Numbered from the stretch's first letter, positions 52,151 to 63,647 are shown. The stretch is 64,000 nucleotides of DNA from Moringa oleifera (GCA_021397835.1 JAJFZO010000579.1:1379001-1443000), one strand, 5' to 3'. The notes: generated by a model from the letters alone, not told the origin. A program made the numbers and translations.

Positions 52151-53009
52151 AATGACTAGTGGCTAGGTTTAGGTTTATATTGAATCAAAAAGTGGTTTTC
52201 CAAATTGGGATTTTATTTGTAAAATTTGTTTAGGGGTTTTGATATAGTTGTTATCATTTTTAGGTTTTGTTCTTTAGAAAAAAGGTATCGGTGCCCGATG
52301 AAAGAAAAAAAAAAGTGATATTTGGATTCATTTTTGATATTTGGATCAACTCATTAAAGTCAATAAATGGGTTATATTAGATCTATCGAATTAAATCATT
52401 AATAAGTTTTATTTTTGTAAGTATAGTTAGTTTTATTTTCGTAAGTATAGTTAAGTTAGTTTATGATTATTATTCATCAAGTACAAAACTGATTTTGATA
52501 TCTTCTAAAATTGAAGTACTTATCTGTTCAAAAGATTGAAATTTGATAAATTAAAAAATGCAAAAATATAAGACTCAAAGAGATGACAGAATAGTTAGTA
52601 AATATCAACATATATCTAGTTGCACTAATAATACTAATTCTCTTGAAAATTAAAAATCGTATAATGTATACAAATTTATAATCTTAGTAATTTAAAGATG
52701 TACTTATTTGAATAATAAAATTAAAATATGCATATGATTGATAAATAAGTAAGTGTCAATTTAGTTATAATATACTTATCTTCTAGTGATGCATTGATTT
52801 CTTAAAATTATATTTATTCAATTAAATATAATTATTTGTTTAATATTGTGTGCAAATTATTTTTTATATTATTTATTTTAAAATTAATAAGTGATATAAT
52901 TTATAAAATGTTAATTTATACTATATAAAATATAACAAAATTCATATAAGGTTCATGTAATATCCTCAACAGGCCTACATGTACATGCATAAAATCTGCA
53001 TAAATCTTA

Positions 53010-53142
53010 AATAAAATCCGTTTAAGATTTAAAAATATCCCACATAAAGTAAAAAAAAAAAAAAAACTTGTTTAAGGCTAAAAATAATTCGCATAAAACC
53101 CAAATAAAACTCGTTTAAGACTGAAAATTAGCACACAAAAAA
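53010..53142. repeat. 44-bp tandem repeat, 3 copies
   Basis: Same position before the PG6 block as in units 2-5, with the TTTAAGATTTAAAAATA and TTTAAGACTGAAAATTA cores recognisable. Confidence 0.6.
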
Positions 53143-53508
53143 TTCAAAAAATAGAATTTATAGATAAATCATGAGCCATATATTTTTAAAAGGAATGAAC
53201 TCAACTCAATTTGTTAATTTAAAAAGCCAATCAGATAATGAATCCAAGCTTGGGCATAAATTTTATTCAAAGATGCGTTATTGTTTTAGGATTTGTGTTA
53301 TGAACTTATTACATTTGGAAGGATGTGGGCCTCAGATTTCTCTCCATCTTATCACATGCTACCTCAGTCTCAGTCTGTAAGGCGGGCTTGCTTTCAGGGA
53401 TGGCGTCCGCAAAGAGTGAATGTCCTTTTAACCTCTCAGGTGGCTTTTTCTACTTTCTAATGATCAAGACATTGGAGAAAAGCAATACCCAATTGTGAAT
53501 AATTAAAT

Positions 53509-53528
53509 GGTTTGAGCTAAGGCTCAAA
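53509..53528. other. Inverted repeat downstream of PG6
   Basis: GTTTGAGC TAAG GCTCAAAC, perfect 8-bp stem, as in PG4 and PG5. Confidence 0.55.
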
Positions 53529-53619
53529 CGACATGAATGTGTATACACCTATAAGTTGCTTTTGTGCAGCCTTCAGTAATAATTCTAAATACAATCACTT
53601 GGCTATTAATTATTCCTGT

Positions 53620-55114
53620 TCACAAGCAGCTGGTGGGCTGAACCAATCCGGCAGACTTTCCACCGGCGTTGTTGCAGGAGGCTTCCGCTGGTTGATTGTT
53701 GTAAGTGAGCTTCACGTCGTCCAATCTTATTCCGGTGCATGGATACTTTGGGCTGCAATCAAATTTCACAGCGACTTCTGTTGCTGATGTCCCATGGATG
53801 TCTTGGTATCTTACATCACTGATTTTCACTCCAGAAGCCTATAACAGGGCAACAAGTTCAAATTAGATGTCAAATACACTTAGCATTTACATTATTTAAT
53901 GACTTGTATTACCTAGAAAATTAACCCTCTGGATACATACCTGGCCAGGGCAATTCTTGTTGCCGGGGCAGTAATTTTGATCAATTATGATAGGATTTTG
54001 GACATCCTTCATGACGGCATGTTGAAAGAGAATGTTCCTGGCGAAGCCACTGCTAGGTCTCCCCCAAGACTTGATTCTCACCCCATTTTGGGTACCAGTG
54101 AAGGTAACCGTTTTAACTGTAACGTTTTGGACGCCAGCATCGATAAGGCCCTTGCCCAGACTCCCAATGCTGCACCAATAGGACCAGACGACAGTTGCCG
54201 TTTAATCAGCTCTTCAGCATTATAAAATATATACGTGAGCAAGTGTCATTAAGTAGGTAAATGATGTTACCTAATGCCATGGCCAGGTCCACATGCTAAA
54301 TTTTCGATCCACAAGTTAGAGGTGCCAGGGCCGATAGAGATGCAATCATCCCCGGTTCCGATCGTAGAGCCGAGAATGGTGACTGCGCTGGATGACTCCA
54401 CGTGAATGCCATCAGTGTTGGGGCTGTTGCCTGAGGCGGACACCTTCATTCCTTGCATTTTCACATTGTTGCAGCCATTGATGACGATGTGGAACAACTG
54501 GCTGTTTTGTGATGTTAACCCATTGATGAAGATGTTCTTCGAGTTTTGAAAGCCTAGTGACTGCACACAGTGAAACTTTAAGTTAGCCAATCATGCAGAA
54601 ATAACGCATTTATTCCTTCATTATAAATAAGTATGTTTAAATATAATCTTACTAACAGGATGCCAAATATTTGATGACTTACATTAGCTCCAACGGGGCA
54701 ACTGTTGCCGGACTTCTTGCAAGCCCACAAGGCAGTGCCTTGGCCATCAAGGATCCCTCCATAGATGGAGACCCCATTAACTCGATCAAACAAGAGCCAG
54801 TAGCCAGCATTTCCAATTGCCCTATAATCGGAGGGAGCCACGAGAGTGCCGTCTATGCGTATCAGGATGGCATTGTTCTTGCAGCCGCCACGAAACGCAA
54901 CAGGACTGCTTAGCAAGAACCTTCCCCGTGGGACGTAAATGGTGGCCGGCTGGGTCGATCCACAGGCCTTAGCCCATGCAGCAAGGAAGGCTTTTGTGGA
55001 GTCAGTCTTGCCATCAGGTTTGGCTCCACTACTCATCACATTGTATGTTGCAGCGGAAGCTGAAGCAGAGAAGAGGAAGAAAAGTAGTGCTGCAAGAAGG
55101 ATATGCTGAGCCAT
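53620..55114 (-). CDS. Polygalacturonase PG6
   Basis: Exons 54683-55114, 54271-54560, 53941-54169 and 53620-53838; introns of 122, 101 and 102 bp, all canonical (the exon 3 donor reads CAG|GTATGT, closer to consensus than CAG|GTACC in other copies). 389 residues; motifs [17 protein letters not shown] and RIK intact. Own substitutions: Met in TYNVMSSG, Gly for Asp in FRGGCKN, Leu for Phe in YWLLFDRV, Asp in LIDAG and Leu in ENLACGPG. It shares Phe in KNIFING with PG3. Predicted active and secreted. Confidence 0.95.
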
Positions 55115-55231
55115 TCAGTTTGTGTTAAGAGAGAGAAAGAGGTACGAGATGGTGTTTCTGCTAGCTTCTGACTGTTTCCGATGAAGATATGTAATTGTGA
55201 TGTTGATGAGAGATGGAATAGCTTTAAGAGG

Positions 55232-55239
55232 CATTTATA
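55232..55239 (-). promoter_or_regulatory. TATA box of PG6, variant
   Basis: Reads TATAAATG on the gene strand (TATAAATA in the other five), about 118 bp before the ATG. The core TATAAAT is kept. Confidence 0.65.
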
Positions 55240-56419
55240 GGGTTTGAGTGAAAGTTTGGTTTAGGTTTGCACAAAGGAAAAGCAGCCAATATTATGAGTG
55301 CCTTGAACTCTGCATTTGGTGCATATGATACAGTTGATCCATGCATGTTAGTTGGTTAGATGATAAGGGGAAAGTAAAGAAGTTGAGAAAGTGACACGGC
55401 CAAAGGAGAAAAGTGGATGTTGTCCAGTCTGGCAGAATCATAAGTACGTGAAGTGTCAGACTTAAAGACAACCAAATTTAGTATCCCACCATAACCATTT
55501 TCATCACATGCCTAATCCAACTACCCTTAACTGTGTAAATCCTTTACTTGTTATTTAGGACATGATTATTGACCAGAAAACAAAAGGAACTTTGTGTTGT
55601 GGTGTTAGTGTGTGAATTTTTTCAAAAGTCAGAATGGCAAAACATGGATTGTACGTGACAAGTGGAGAATGAAGGAAAAGCAGTCAATAAGGGACTTGAA
55701 TACTTCCTATGGTATATATGATACTGTTGATCCATGTTAGTTGGTTAGGGGGAAAAGCAGTAGAGAAAGTGACATACAATAGAAAAATGAGATTTAGGGG
55801 TCATCAATGTTCTTGACTAATTAGCCAAATAAAAAATAAAGGTCATATGATAGCGAAAGTTTAATGTTGTGAGAAATTAATGCAGGTAGATGCATGCATG
55901 GATGGATGTTTGAGGAGGGAGATTTCGTACCTCATAATTCATACTTCATAGGTTGGTTAATTAGTTAGGCACAGGTACATACAAGCACGTTTTCAACAAG
56001 AAAATTAATGTGAATTTGACCATCAATGTAATTGCCAACGTCAATTTCTCCAAAAGTCCTATTTATCTGTTTCACTCCACCACGTACTCTCAGTGTTACT
56101 TTGCTGCCCTAACCATATGAAAAGCCGTGCATTTTGTCCTAACTTTTTTTTTCCAGCTTGTTATTTAGTCAATATGTACATTTCTTGCTCTTATTTCTTT
56201 CTACTTTTCCTACAATAAATTCGTCCTACGTGCAACTAATTAAGGAAACACATGGTGGACACAAACTGAACAGATAGATTTAATTTGCATCTTCAAAGTT
56301 TGAATTTGTTGACTATACAAACAGTTTGAACTATCATTCTAACTAAAAAAAAAAGTAAAAATAATTTTTACAGAGGGGATTTTATTAGACATGTTAGATA
56401 CGATTGAAAGTCGTTATCT

Positions 56420-57135
56420 AATGTTGATGTTTATTAATATCAATTTGAGGCATAATCCAAGTTTTACTTGGTGTAGCATCTGGAGTTCACCAATTTTTCT
56501 AGAGCCAGATTTTCGTTGGAAGATTGGTAATGATCATGCTATCAACGTATGAACTCAAATTTAGGTGAGGGACTCTAATGATATCAAACTACTGCGTCTT
56601 CAGATTTCCATGATCTGATGGTTTCTGGTAGCAAAGAGTGGGATCTAGAATTATTAGCTAATCTTTTTAATGACAGAGATGCATGCATCTGCAATTGCTA
56701 ACATCCTGTTGCCTTCACTTTCCTCTATTAACCAACGAATTTGGTAATATAGAAAAAATGGTCCTCCTCCAAAAGTATCAATTGGCAATGGATGTGTTTT
56801 CAAATGTTGACGAGCTGCAAGTGGTGGGGAATTGGCATTCCTTATGAGCTTTAATAGTCCCTCTAAAGGTGAAAATTTTCTTGCACTGACCAAGAGGAGG
56901 ATGTTTACCAACAGGAGTAGGATTGAATTCTAGAGGTATTTTTGTTCCTTTACTTTGGCCAATGTGTGCTGGGGATTGGTATTTTTCACAATCATGCTCA
57001 AACTGTTTTTCAAGCCCTTCATAATATGCGGTGTGACTAGATTGAAGCTAGGTCCCAAAAGGTGCCTAATGGATTGAAACTTTTCATAATTCTAAGTGTA
57101 ACGGTATGGATCAATAATGATCTTGAGTTTTTTAA
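56420..57135 (+). mobile_element. LINE remnant in unit 6
   Basis: Decayed LINE ORF2 3' part with recognisable INxNLRHNPSFTWCSIWS-type sequence near 56,440-56,490 and a VPSKGENFLA/GRMFTNR trace of the zinc-binding stretch. It is shorter than in unit 2, with an internal loss after about 56,960. Confidence 0.55.
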
Positions 57136-58126
57136 AAAATTGAATATATATGACAATTAATACGCAATATGCCAGCTAGAAAGCTTGTCACTATATATAA
57201 TCCATGTTTTACTAAAAAAAATTAGGGTAAAAAATAGTTTGGACTTGAAGTTTTACTTTTTCTTTATGATCAAGCCTTAAATTTTAAAAATTTTCTAAAT
57301 AAATTTTAATATATTAATTTTATCTAAATTGGATCTTGATGAAAATGATAGTGAAAAATTAATAATATTTTCATTGTTAAATACCTAAAAAATTAATTAA
57401 ATAAATTCTATATTTCATTTTAATTTCGTTCTTCAAATTAGAATAACTTTTTGAAAAACAAGTTATTTTGTAAGGACTTTTTAAATTATGATAGTATAGA
57501 TTTTTTTAAAAATATTTTCAATACTAAAAAAATTCTAAATTTCTTTGTGATAATTGTGTAAATTTTCAAGTCAAAACTCATTGCAAAAGAACTCTAATTT
57601 AAAATTTTTTAATTTTTGAAATTTTTAATAAATTTTAATTATTTGATTTTAATTAATAAATTCAATGGTTTATTTAAAGAAATAATTGCTGTGGCATTTT
57701 AGAAATTAATTGTATTAAAAAATTTACAATTCTCAAAAGTCTTTCTATTTTTTTATATTTTCTAACTATATATTTTATTAAGATTCTTTATTGAAAATTT
57801 AAAATTAAGTTAAAAGTATTGTTTCATGAAACCTCAATTTTATTTATTATTTTTCCTCTTTTAATGGCATCTTTTTCTTTATTGAAATATAAATTTACAG
57901 CTTTGAAATTGAAAGCTTGAATGCTCTTTTGGCATCTCAACTTTTTTTTTTTTCCAATTAGTTTCTTCTCTCTTTTTCTTTCCTTTCAAGCTTTTATTTG
58001 TGGTGATTTTTTTATATTTCTAGAAGCTTTTTAGAAATGTGATAGCTTCTATTCCTCATTCTTTTCATTATGATTTATGTTATTTATTGTCTTTATTTTT
58101 GTTTCAATTAGCATATCTAAGTTATA

Positions 58127-58655
58127 TATAATGACTTCCAAAAGCAAATGTTAATTACCTTAAAAAAATATGTATTTTTTTCACCTTTTTAATTAAACTT
58201 ATAAGAAAATTATATTTATTTAAAACTTAACATTTTATCAAAATTTTTATATTTAATTTTTTATAATTTTTATTAATATTAGTAATTTTTTACACCATGA
58301 TATATATATGACTCTTATTTTTATAATTACTTAAATACCTTTTTTAGACTATTGTCAAAACAAATAATTTTTTTCCGTATCAAACTTAGTAAGAATATAT
58401 AAAATATAAATATTTTATTTATTTTAATAATATTTTAAAAGAGTATTAAAATAATTACATAAATAAAAATCATATGTATACTTTACCATATAAACAAAAT
58501 TATTAATATTAATAAATAATTATAAATAATATTTAAAATTTAACAAAAATATAAATCTCAAACATATATTTTTTAAAAATTTTTGATTTGATGTTGTAAA
58601 TAAAATATAAATTTTTATATAATTAATTTTAGAAGAATTAAATTAGAATGACTAG
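58127..58655. other. Unit 6 copy of the ~0.53-kb extra segment
   Basis: Same segment as in unit 5 (begins TGACTTCCAAAAGCAAATG, ends TTAAATTAGAATGACTAG), with small indels. No gene. Confidence 0.5.
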
Positions 58656-58805
58656 TGGCTAGGTTTAGGGTTTATATTGAATCAAAAATTGGCTTTCCAA
58701 ATTGGGATTTTATTTGTAAAATTTGTTTAGGGGTTTTGATATAGTTGTTCTATCATTTTTAGGTTTTGTTTCTTCGACACAGAAAAAGGGCACCGGTGCC
58801 GGATG

Positions 58806-59707
58806 AAGGGAAAAAAAAAAGGGTTAAAGCATCCTTTTCATGCAGAGTAAGTACCGCCAGTAGAAATAAATGTTGAATAGAGGATTCCCATGCAGAGAAG
58901 TAAAGATCAATCCATGGCCTGATTTTGCATTTAAGACTCCCTTTTTGTCAAAGGTGGTGGCACATACAACTAGGCAGTTCTCTTCCTGTGCTTCTATGTA
59001 GGCCTTTAATGCACAGTTAACTTGCCCTCTGCATGTGGCCATCTCCACGAGAGAGAGAGAGAGAGAGAGAGAGAAGAGAAAGAGGAAAGGAGGAATGCGT
59101 GCCTAACTGTATCTGTACTTGTGGAAACGATAACCCCTAGCTGGCCTCACTTAGCTCTTATCTCTTGCTGTTTAATGCAGGACGCCCAGTTAATGAAGGA
59201 TCTCATAAACCCTAGATGGCACTCTACCGGATCATGTTTATGTCCAGTTGACTATACCAATAAAGATTTTTAACAATTTTTATTAGAATTTTTATATAAA
59301 ATTTATTAAATATTCTTCTATACTGATAGTATCACCAAATTTGATCTTTGTTTTCTGATATTAATTAAAATTTATATTTGAAAAATAATAAATCAATTTA
59401 TTACTTTATATTAAATTAAAATTTATTTAAAAATTTTAAAAATTAAAAATATTTAAATTATAAATTTTGTAAATTTTAACTTTTTTAATATATTTAAATT
59501 ATATTTTTACATAAAAATTATTCAAATTTGAGACATGTAATCAAAATAAAGTAAGAATTTTATTTGAAATAATTTTAAAATATTTTAAAAAATATTTTTA
59601 ATTTTTTATAATTATTTGAATTAAGATTTAATTTGAATCAATCAAATTTTTATTTTTTGAACATAAAAATTTAATTGACAATATAAAATAATTTTTATTT
59701 TTATAAT

Positions 59708-59744
<37 letters not shown>

Positions 59745-59880
59745 AATTTAAATGTGGCGTCTTACTATCTTTTTAAATGGTGAATACAGTTTAAATTATT
59801 TGATTGAGACTGTATATTTACCTGCAACTGCTTCACTTTCTTGCATGCAGACAATAGGTTTTGCAGAAACACAGAGAGAA
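58806..59880. other. Right flank of the array; upstream region of the proline-rich gene
   Basis: Unique DNA with a (GA)n microsatellite at about 59,049-59,074 and a (TA)n tract at about 59,712-59,738. The 74-residue minus-strand frame at 58,824-59,048 is open but matches nothing I recognise. The A/T-rich part from 59,270 is probably the promoter region of the gene starting at 59,881. Confidence 0.4.
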
Positions 59881-61320
59881 ATGAAAGCCAACTTAGTGAT
59901 TGTGGTTTTGTTATCAGTGCTTTTGATAACCCAAAGCATCTCAGAAGCAATAGAACTCCTCAACCACCGGCACAAACAAGGAGGAGGAAACGAAGAGAGA
60001 AGAAGCAAGAGTGGCGGTGGAAGGAGGAGCCGTGGCAGAAGCAGAAGAAGAACCGGAAGGCCACATCCGTCGCTCTACTGCGACCCGTTGTTCCGATTTC
60101 TATTTGGAACCTGTGGCCGGTGGCCTTTCCCTACTTCTCCTTCCCCAGACGACCCGTTTTTACCCGCACCGAAACCACCTACGCGGACGACTCCACCACC
60201 ATGCCCTCCTCCATCTCTCCTCCCGCCACCGCCAACTCCTTGCCCACCTCCTCCGTTGGTCCCTTCACACCCACCTCCTTGCCCGCCGCCTCCGTTGGTC
60301 CCTTCACCTCCACCTTGCTGTCCGCCATCTTCACCCCCACCTTCCTGTCCACCACCATCCTCAACTCCACCATCCTGCTGCCCACCACCATCTTCACCCC
60401 CGCTATTCAGCCCACCACCACCTTCAATCCTACCACCTTTAGTCCCATCCCCAGTGCCACCAGAACCATCTCCACCACCGCCATTGGTACCTTCTCCGCC
60501 ACCACCGTTGGTTCCTCATCCACTGCCACCAACATTGGTCCCATCCCCAACCATGCCATTCATATTCCCACCGCCACTAGTCCCTTCCCCACCACCACCA
60601 CAGGTGATACAACCACCAATTCCATGGCTATCGCCTCCTGATATGATCAGAGACACCCCAGCCGTACCAATATTGTTCCCACCACCGGACTTCTTCCTTA
60701 CCCCTCCAGAAGAAGGCTCGCCCCCAGGTGACTTTACACCAGCGCCACCTCTAGTGCCAATACTTCTGCCACCACCAGAACCAGAGTCGCCGCCAAATGA
60801 ATTTACGCCGGCACCTCCACTGGTGCCCACGTTTCTGCCGCCTCCAACACCTGAGTTGCCTCCTGCTTTCTTCACACCGGTACCACCATTGCCAACAGTT
60901 TTGCCACCGCCAGAGCCTGAACTGCCACCCGGTGAGTTCAATACACCAGCACCGCCTCTGGTGCCTATATTTTTCCCACCTCCTCAACAAGATTTGCCAC
61001 CAGATGAGTCTACACCGTCACCACTCGTCCCAATATTTTCTTCACCACCTGATCCTCCACAATTTCCATTGCTGCCACCACAAGAACCACTTACATTCAG
61101 CCCACCTATTGAGCCAAATCCAGATGCACCGGACGTCATCCTGCCACCTCCGGTAGAGGTCCCTGGTATTTCTGAGAATCCACAGCAACCACTTCCATTT
61201 TCATCCACTCCACCTTCTCCAGATACTGTTTCCAACCAGTCAGTGCAGCCATTCTCTTCTCCACAACCTTTCTTGCCTCCATTTCAGCTTCCTCCTCCAT
61301 CATCTGATTCGCCTCCGTAG
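59881..61320 (+). CDS. Proline-rich, extensin-like secreted protein
   Basis: 479 residues in one exon. The ATG at 59,881 was chosen because it starts a good signal peptide (KANLVIVVLLSVLLITQS); the frame is open further upstream to 59,752, but that extension is not hydrophobic in the right place. Order: signal peptide (1 to about 23), a basic Gly/Arg/Ser segment (about 34-60, RRSRGRSRRR), a short segment with two cysteines (67 and 78; CDPLFRFLFGTCGRWPF), then Pro-rich sequence to the end. The first Pro-rich part has PPCPPPP, PPSCCPPP and SPPPPLVP blocks, including several Ser-Pro4 units typical of extensins. Bases 60,736-61,011 hold four 23-residue repeats of the form TPAPPLVPxxLPPPxPExPP. 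No Tyr cross-link motif (YxY) is present, so it is a hybrid PRP/extensin-like wall protein rather than a classical extensin. Hydroxylation and glycosylation are inferred. Confidence 0.85.
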   Translation: MKANLVIVVLLSVLLITQSISEAIELLNHRHKQGGGNEERRSKSGGGRRSRGRSRRRTGRPHPSLYCDPLFRFLFGTCGRWPFPTSPSPDDPFLPAPKPPTRTTPPPCPPPSLLPPPPTPCPPPPLVPSHPPPCPPPPLVPSPPPCCPPSSPPPSCPPPSSTPPSCCPPPSSPPLFSPPPPSILPPLVPSPVPPEPSPPPPLVPSPPPPLVPHPLPPTLVPSPTMPFIFPPPLVPSPPPPQVIQPPIPWLSPPDMIRDTPAVPILFPPPDFFLTPPEEGSPPGDFTPAPPLVPILLPPPEPESPPNEFTPAPPLVPTFLPPPTPELPPAFFTPVPPLPTVLPPPEPELPPGEFNTPAPPLVPIFFPPPQQDLPPDESTPSPLVPIFSSPPDPPQFPLLPPQEPLTFSPPIEPNPDAPDVILPPPVEVPGISENPQQPLPFSSTPPSPDTVSNQSVQPFSSPQPFLPPFQLPPPSSDSPP

Positions 61321-61981
61321 TCATTGAGTTTTTCTTTTTCTTTCCTTTTTGGTTATGTAGTAAGATCTTGCATTGTTTCTCTTCCCCACTTCCTGTTGTC
61401 ATATATTGAGAAACTTCTGTTTCCATCCTTCTGGTTCAGTCAACAATGGAGACCATGATGTTATAGTAATATCTATGGATTGTCCTCAATGATGGTGCTG
61501 TGATAACTTTAAAGATACTGCTGAGTTGAGCATTGTTTAATTTATCAGTAGATCGAGCACTTGAAACGCAATCATGAACTTGCAATAGCATTATTTTCTG
61601 AAATCCCCAGACATTATCGATAGGATTTGAGTTGAAAAGCTGGATTAGCATAAACTGATTTCTTTTTTGATAAAACAAAATAACTGACTGTAGAATTGCG
61701 TGTATGACTCTTACAATTCCATGAGAAATTAAAGATATAACATATTCCATTTAAAAGTAAGAATTAATCTTCTTCACACACCACCAAGGTACACTTGTCT
61801 CATGTGCAAATTGGTCTGTAAATATTGAGCTCCTCTCAAATTATTTTTAATTTCGTAAAATATGTACTACTGTGTCTTGATTTTGAACCAAACTCATCAG
61901 ATCGCGACGTAATTGAAAGATACATCCAGCATTACATTGCTGGAATCGATCACGAGGTCAGTCTAGATTTCATGTGCCAAC
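61321..61981. other. 3' flank of the proline-rich gene
   Basis: No gene is supported. It probably includes the 3' UTR of the proline-rich gene. The 104-residue minus-strand frame at 61,436-61,750 shows no recognisable domain. Confidence 0.4.
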
Positions 61982-62570
61982 TTAATTTGCAAATATAATA
62001 CTGGCTAAAATCTTTTTAGAAACTGAGTTTAAAATCCACAAAATCATAATATTATTATTCTTTGTCCAAAATTGAATCATGTTTAAGTCGTCACCAACAA
62101 GTTTAACGATAGATCCATCAATGAACTCTAGTTTATTATTGACAGAGAGAACGATGATCATAGTTCTGCTCCATGAAGCATAATTATCACCAGTCAATGA
62201 TTAGAAAATTAACACAACTCTAAGATCATCAGAATGATGAAGTAAGACGAGGACAAATCATCAAATCGATCCTGAATTGATGGACATGGCAAAAGATGAA
62301 GTTATCTTTTTCATGTTAAATTTTGATTTAATGCAATTCAATCTTAAAAAAAAGAAAAAAAAATGAAAACTTCAAAAAGCAAGCAAGTTTGATGCCAAAA
62401 CTACAGCGACCCGAGCTTCAGCTTTGATGCCATATTAAGCTTCACAAGTGTTTGTAAACCTGCAAAGGAAGACAGAGAATGAATGATCGATTTCTCTCAT
62501 TCCCAAATTACATGTATGAGTCGTTTAAATACAATCACTTAGCCGATTATATTATGACACTAAGTCTAAT
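61982..62570 (-). mobile_element. Ty1/copia fragment: gag start, PBS and part of 5' LTR
   Basis: On the minus strand, 62,197-61,982 encodes the typical copia Gag start TGDNYASWSRTMIIVLSVNN, then FIDGSIVKLVGDD and WILNSVSKKILASIIFA. Upstream in another frame is YFLHHSDD-like sequence. At 62,421-62,432 the plus strand reads GCTTTGATGCCA, two changes from the complement of the tRNA-iMet primer-binding site (GCTCTGATACCA). An LTR end with TCTCTGTCTTCC/AATCGATCATTC-like sequence follows, to about 62,570. No protease, integrase or RT remains, and the right limit is approximate. Confidence 0.75.
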
Positions 62571-62584
62571 AGAAATTTCTGTTC

Positions 62585-63647
62585 ATGAGTGTTATTTCAT
62601 TTCCCATAAAGCTAGTTTGGCATTGCCAAATATTCGAAATTTGAAATCTCTATCCTTCAGTGGATTCTCTTCTCTTTCTTTGCAATCACGTCTTGAGGAG
62701 TCTTTTCTGTGCGCTAAGCTTTTGCGTGAAATTGATCTCTCGAACTCGGGTCCCCAATAAGTTGCTCTGTTCGATTGTAGATGCTTCTTTTCCATTGGAG
62801 AAGCTTTTACTCAATGGTTGCTGTTCCTTCAGGGATTTGGGAATTTTATGTGTGCTATCTAAAATGTCAGTCTCTTGTGTACTTGGATCTTGACGGAGCG
62901 AAATTCCTGACTGACTGCTTAATAATTGAGTTCTGCAAATCTCTCCATTCTTTAACCTTCCTCAACCTCAGTTCATGTTCCAAGCTAGCCAATTCCTCAT
63001 TCTTTGTCATACTGAAAAACTGTCCATTCCTAATTGCTATCAAGATGGAGGGAACTCTTGGGTTGGGAGAATTTTGTGTGGACATAGTAAGGAAGTACTA
63101 CAGGGTGAAATCTCTGTTTTTGTCTGGAAATAAGAGTTGGAATGACGAATTTCTCAGAGAGGCTGCATGAATTATTTCCTGTTTGGAAGTGCTTCATCTG
63201 AAGAATTCTTCATGCATTACAGGAGATGGAATTGTTGAAACCCTGAGGAGTAAGCCTCGGGATCTGACTGTAGATCGATGTCCAGGGATTAACAAACTTG
63301 ATACGGGCTTTCCACTTCCAAAATTGGAGGTTTTGCACTCAAAAGGAGTTCCAATTTCTGATGATTCATTGGTGAAGATTGGCAATACAGGTCATGTGTA
63401 GGGGCATTTGAACCGGGCGATATGTATGAGGGTGACAGCCAGAGGGCTGGAGGAAGTGGTGAAACATTGTGCCTTACTGAGGGATATAAATCGAAAATGG
63501 TGTAAGAATGTTACTCTTGTTCAAGTTACTTGGATGATGGTTCACAGTTCTTCATTGAGGAAAATAACTCCACCAGGGGATCTTGCTCCCACTAAAAGCC
63601 TAAAGAATTTCTTCATGCTCCATGGATGTCCACTTCTTGAAGGTTAG
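62585..63647 (+). pseudogene. F-box/LRR-type gene, C-terminal part, broken
   Basis: Cysteine-containing LRRs of the F-box/AMN1 type read through three frames: NIRNLKSLSFSGFSSLS and AKLLREIDLSNSG (frame of 62,479), then FPLEKLLLNGCCSFRDLGIL (frame of 62,660), then CQSLVYLDLDGAKFLTD, LHSLTFLNLSSCSKLANSSF and VTARGLEEVVKHCALLRDIN (frame of 62,781). The last frame has in-frame stops at 63,168-63,170 and 63,399-63,401. With at least two frameshifts and two stops it cannot make a full protein. The end FFMLHGCPLLEG followed by TAG fits the family's usual C-terminus. The F-box is missing; the copia fragment abuts the broken 5' edge. Intact relatives would recruit substrates for SCF ubiquitin ligases. 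Confidence 0.75.

Larger units (their letters stand above)
43135..53271. repeat. Array unit 5 (PG5, Harbinger palindrome, rearranged flank)
   Basis: About 10.1 kb. To the left are PG5 and its promoter up to about 45,959. The Harbinger palindrome follows (45,960-50,826). Then comes A/T-rich DNA matching unit 6 (50,827 to about 52,310), joined at about 52,315 to DNA that matches the distal part of units 2 to 4 (equivalent of about 25,195 onward). The LINE remnant and about 2.2 kb of A/T-rich sequence are missing. No genes other than PG5 and the transposase relics. Confidence 0.75.
53272..58805. repeat. Array unit 6 (PG6), truncated last unit
   Basis: About 5.5 kb. It contains PG6, promoter, LINE remnant and A/T-rich DNA. 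Homology ends at a GGCACCGGTGCCGGATGAAG segment near 58,787-58,806. The same segment (GGTATCGGTGCCCGATGAAAG) lies at the internal join of unit 5, which marks this as the original right edge of the array. Confidence 0.75.

Noticed and set aside
58824..59048. 74-residue minus-strand frame with several cysteines
   Set aside because: Short, no family recognised, ends in low-complexity aromatic residues and sits beside a microsatellite. Not enough to call a gene.
59841..60641. 266-residue Thr/Pro-rich plus-strand frame overlapping the proline-rich gene
   Set aside because: Frame-shifted reading of CCA/CCT-rich repeats, with no signal peptide. The 479-residue frame is the coherent one.
62479..62580. 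ATG at 62,479 as the start of the F-box/LRR gene
   Set aside because: The first ~30 codons correspond to copia LTR sequence next to the primer-binding site; LRR similarity begins only after about 62,585.
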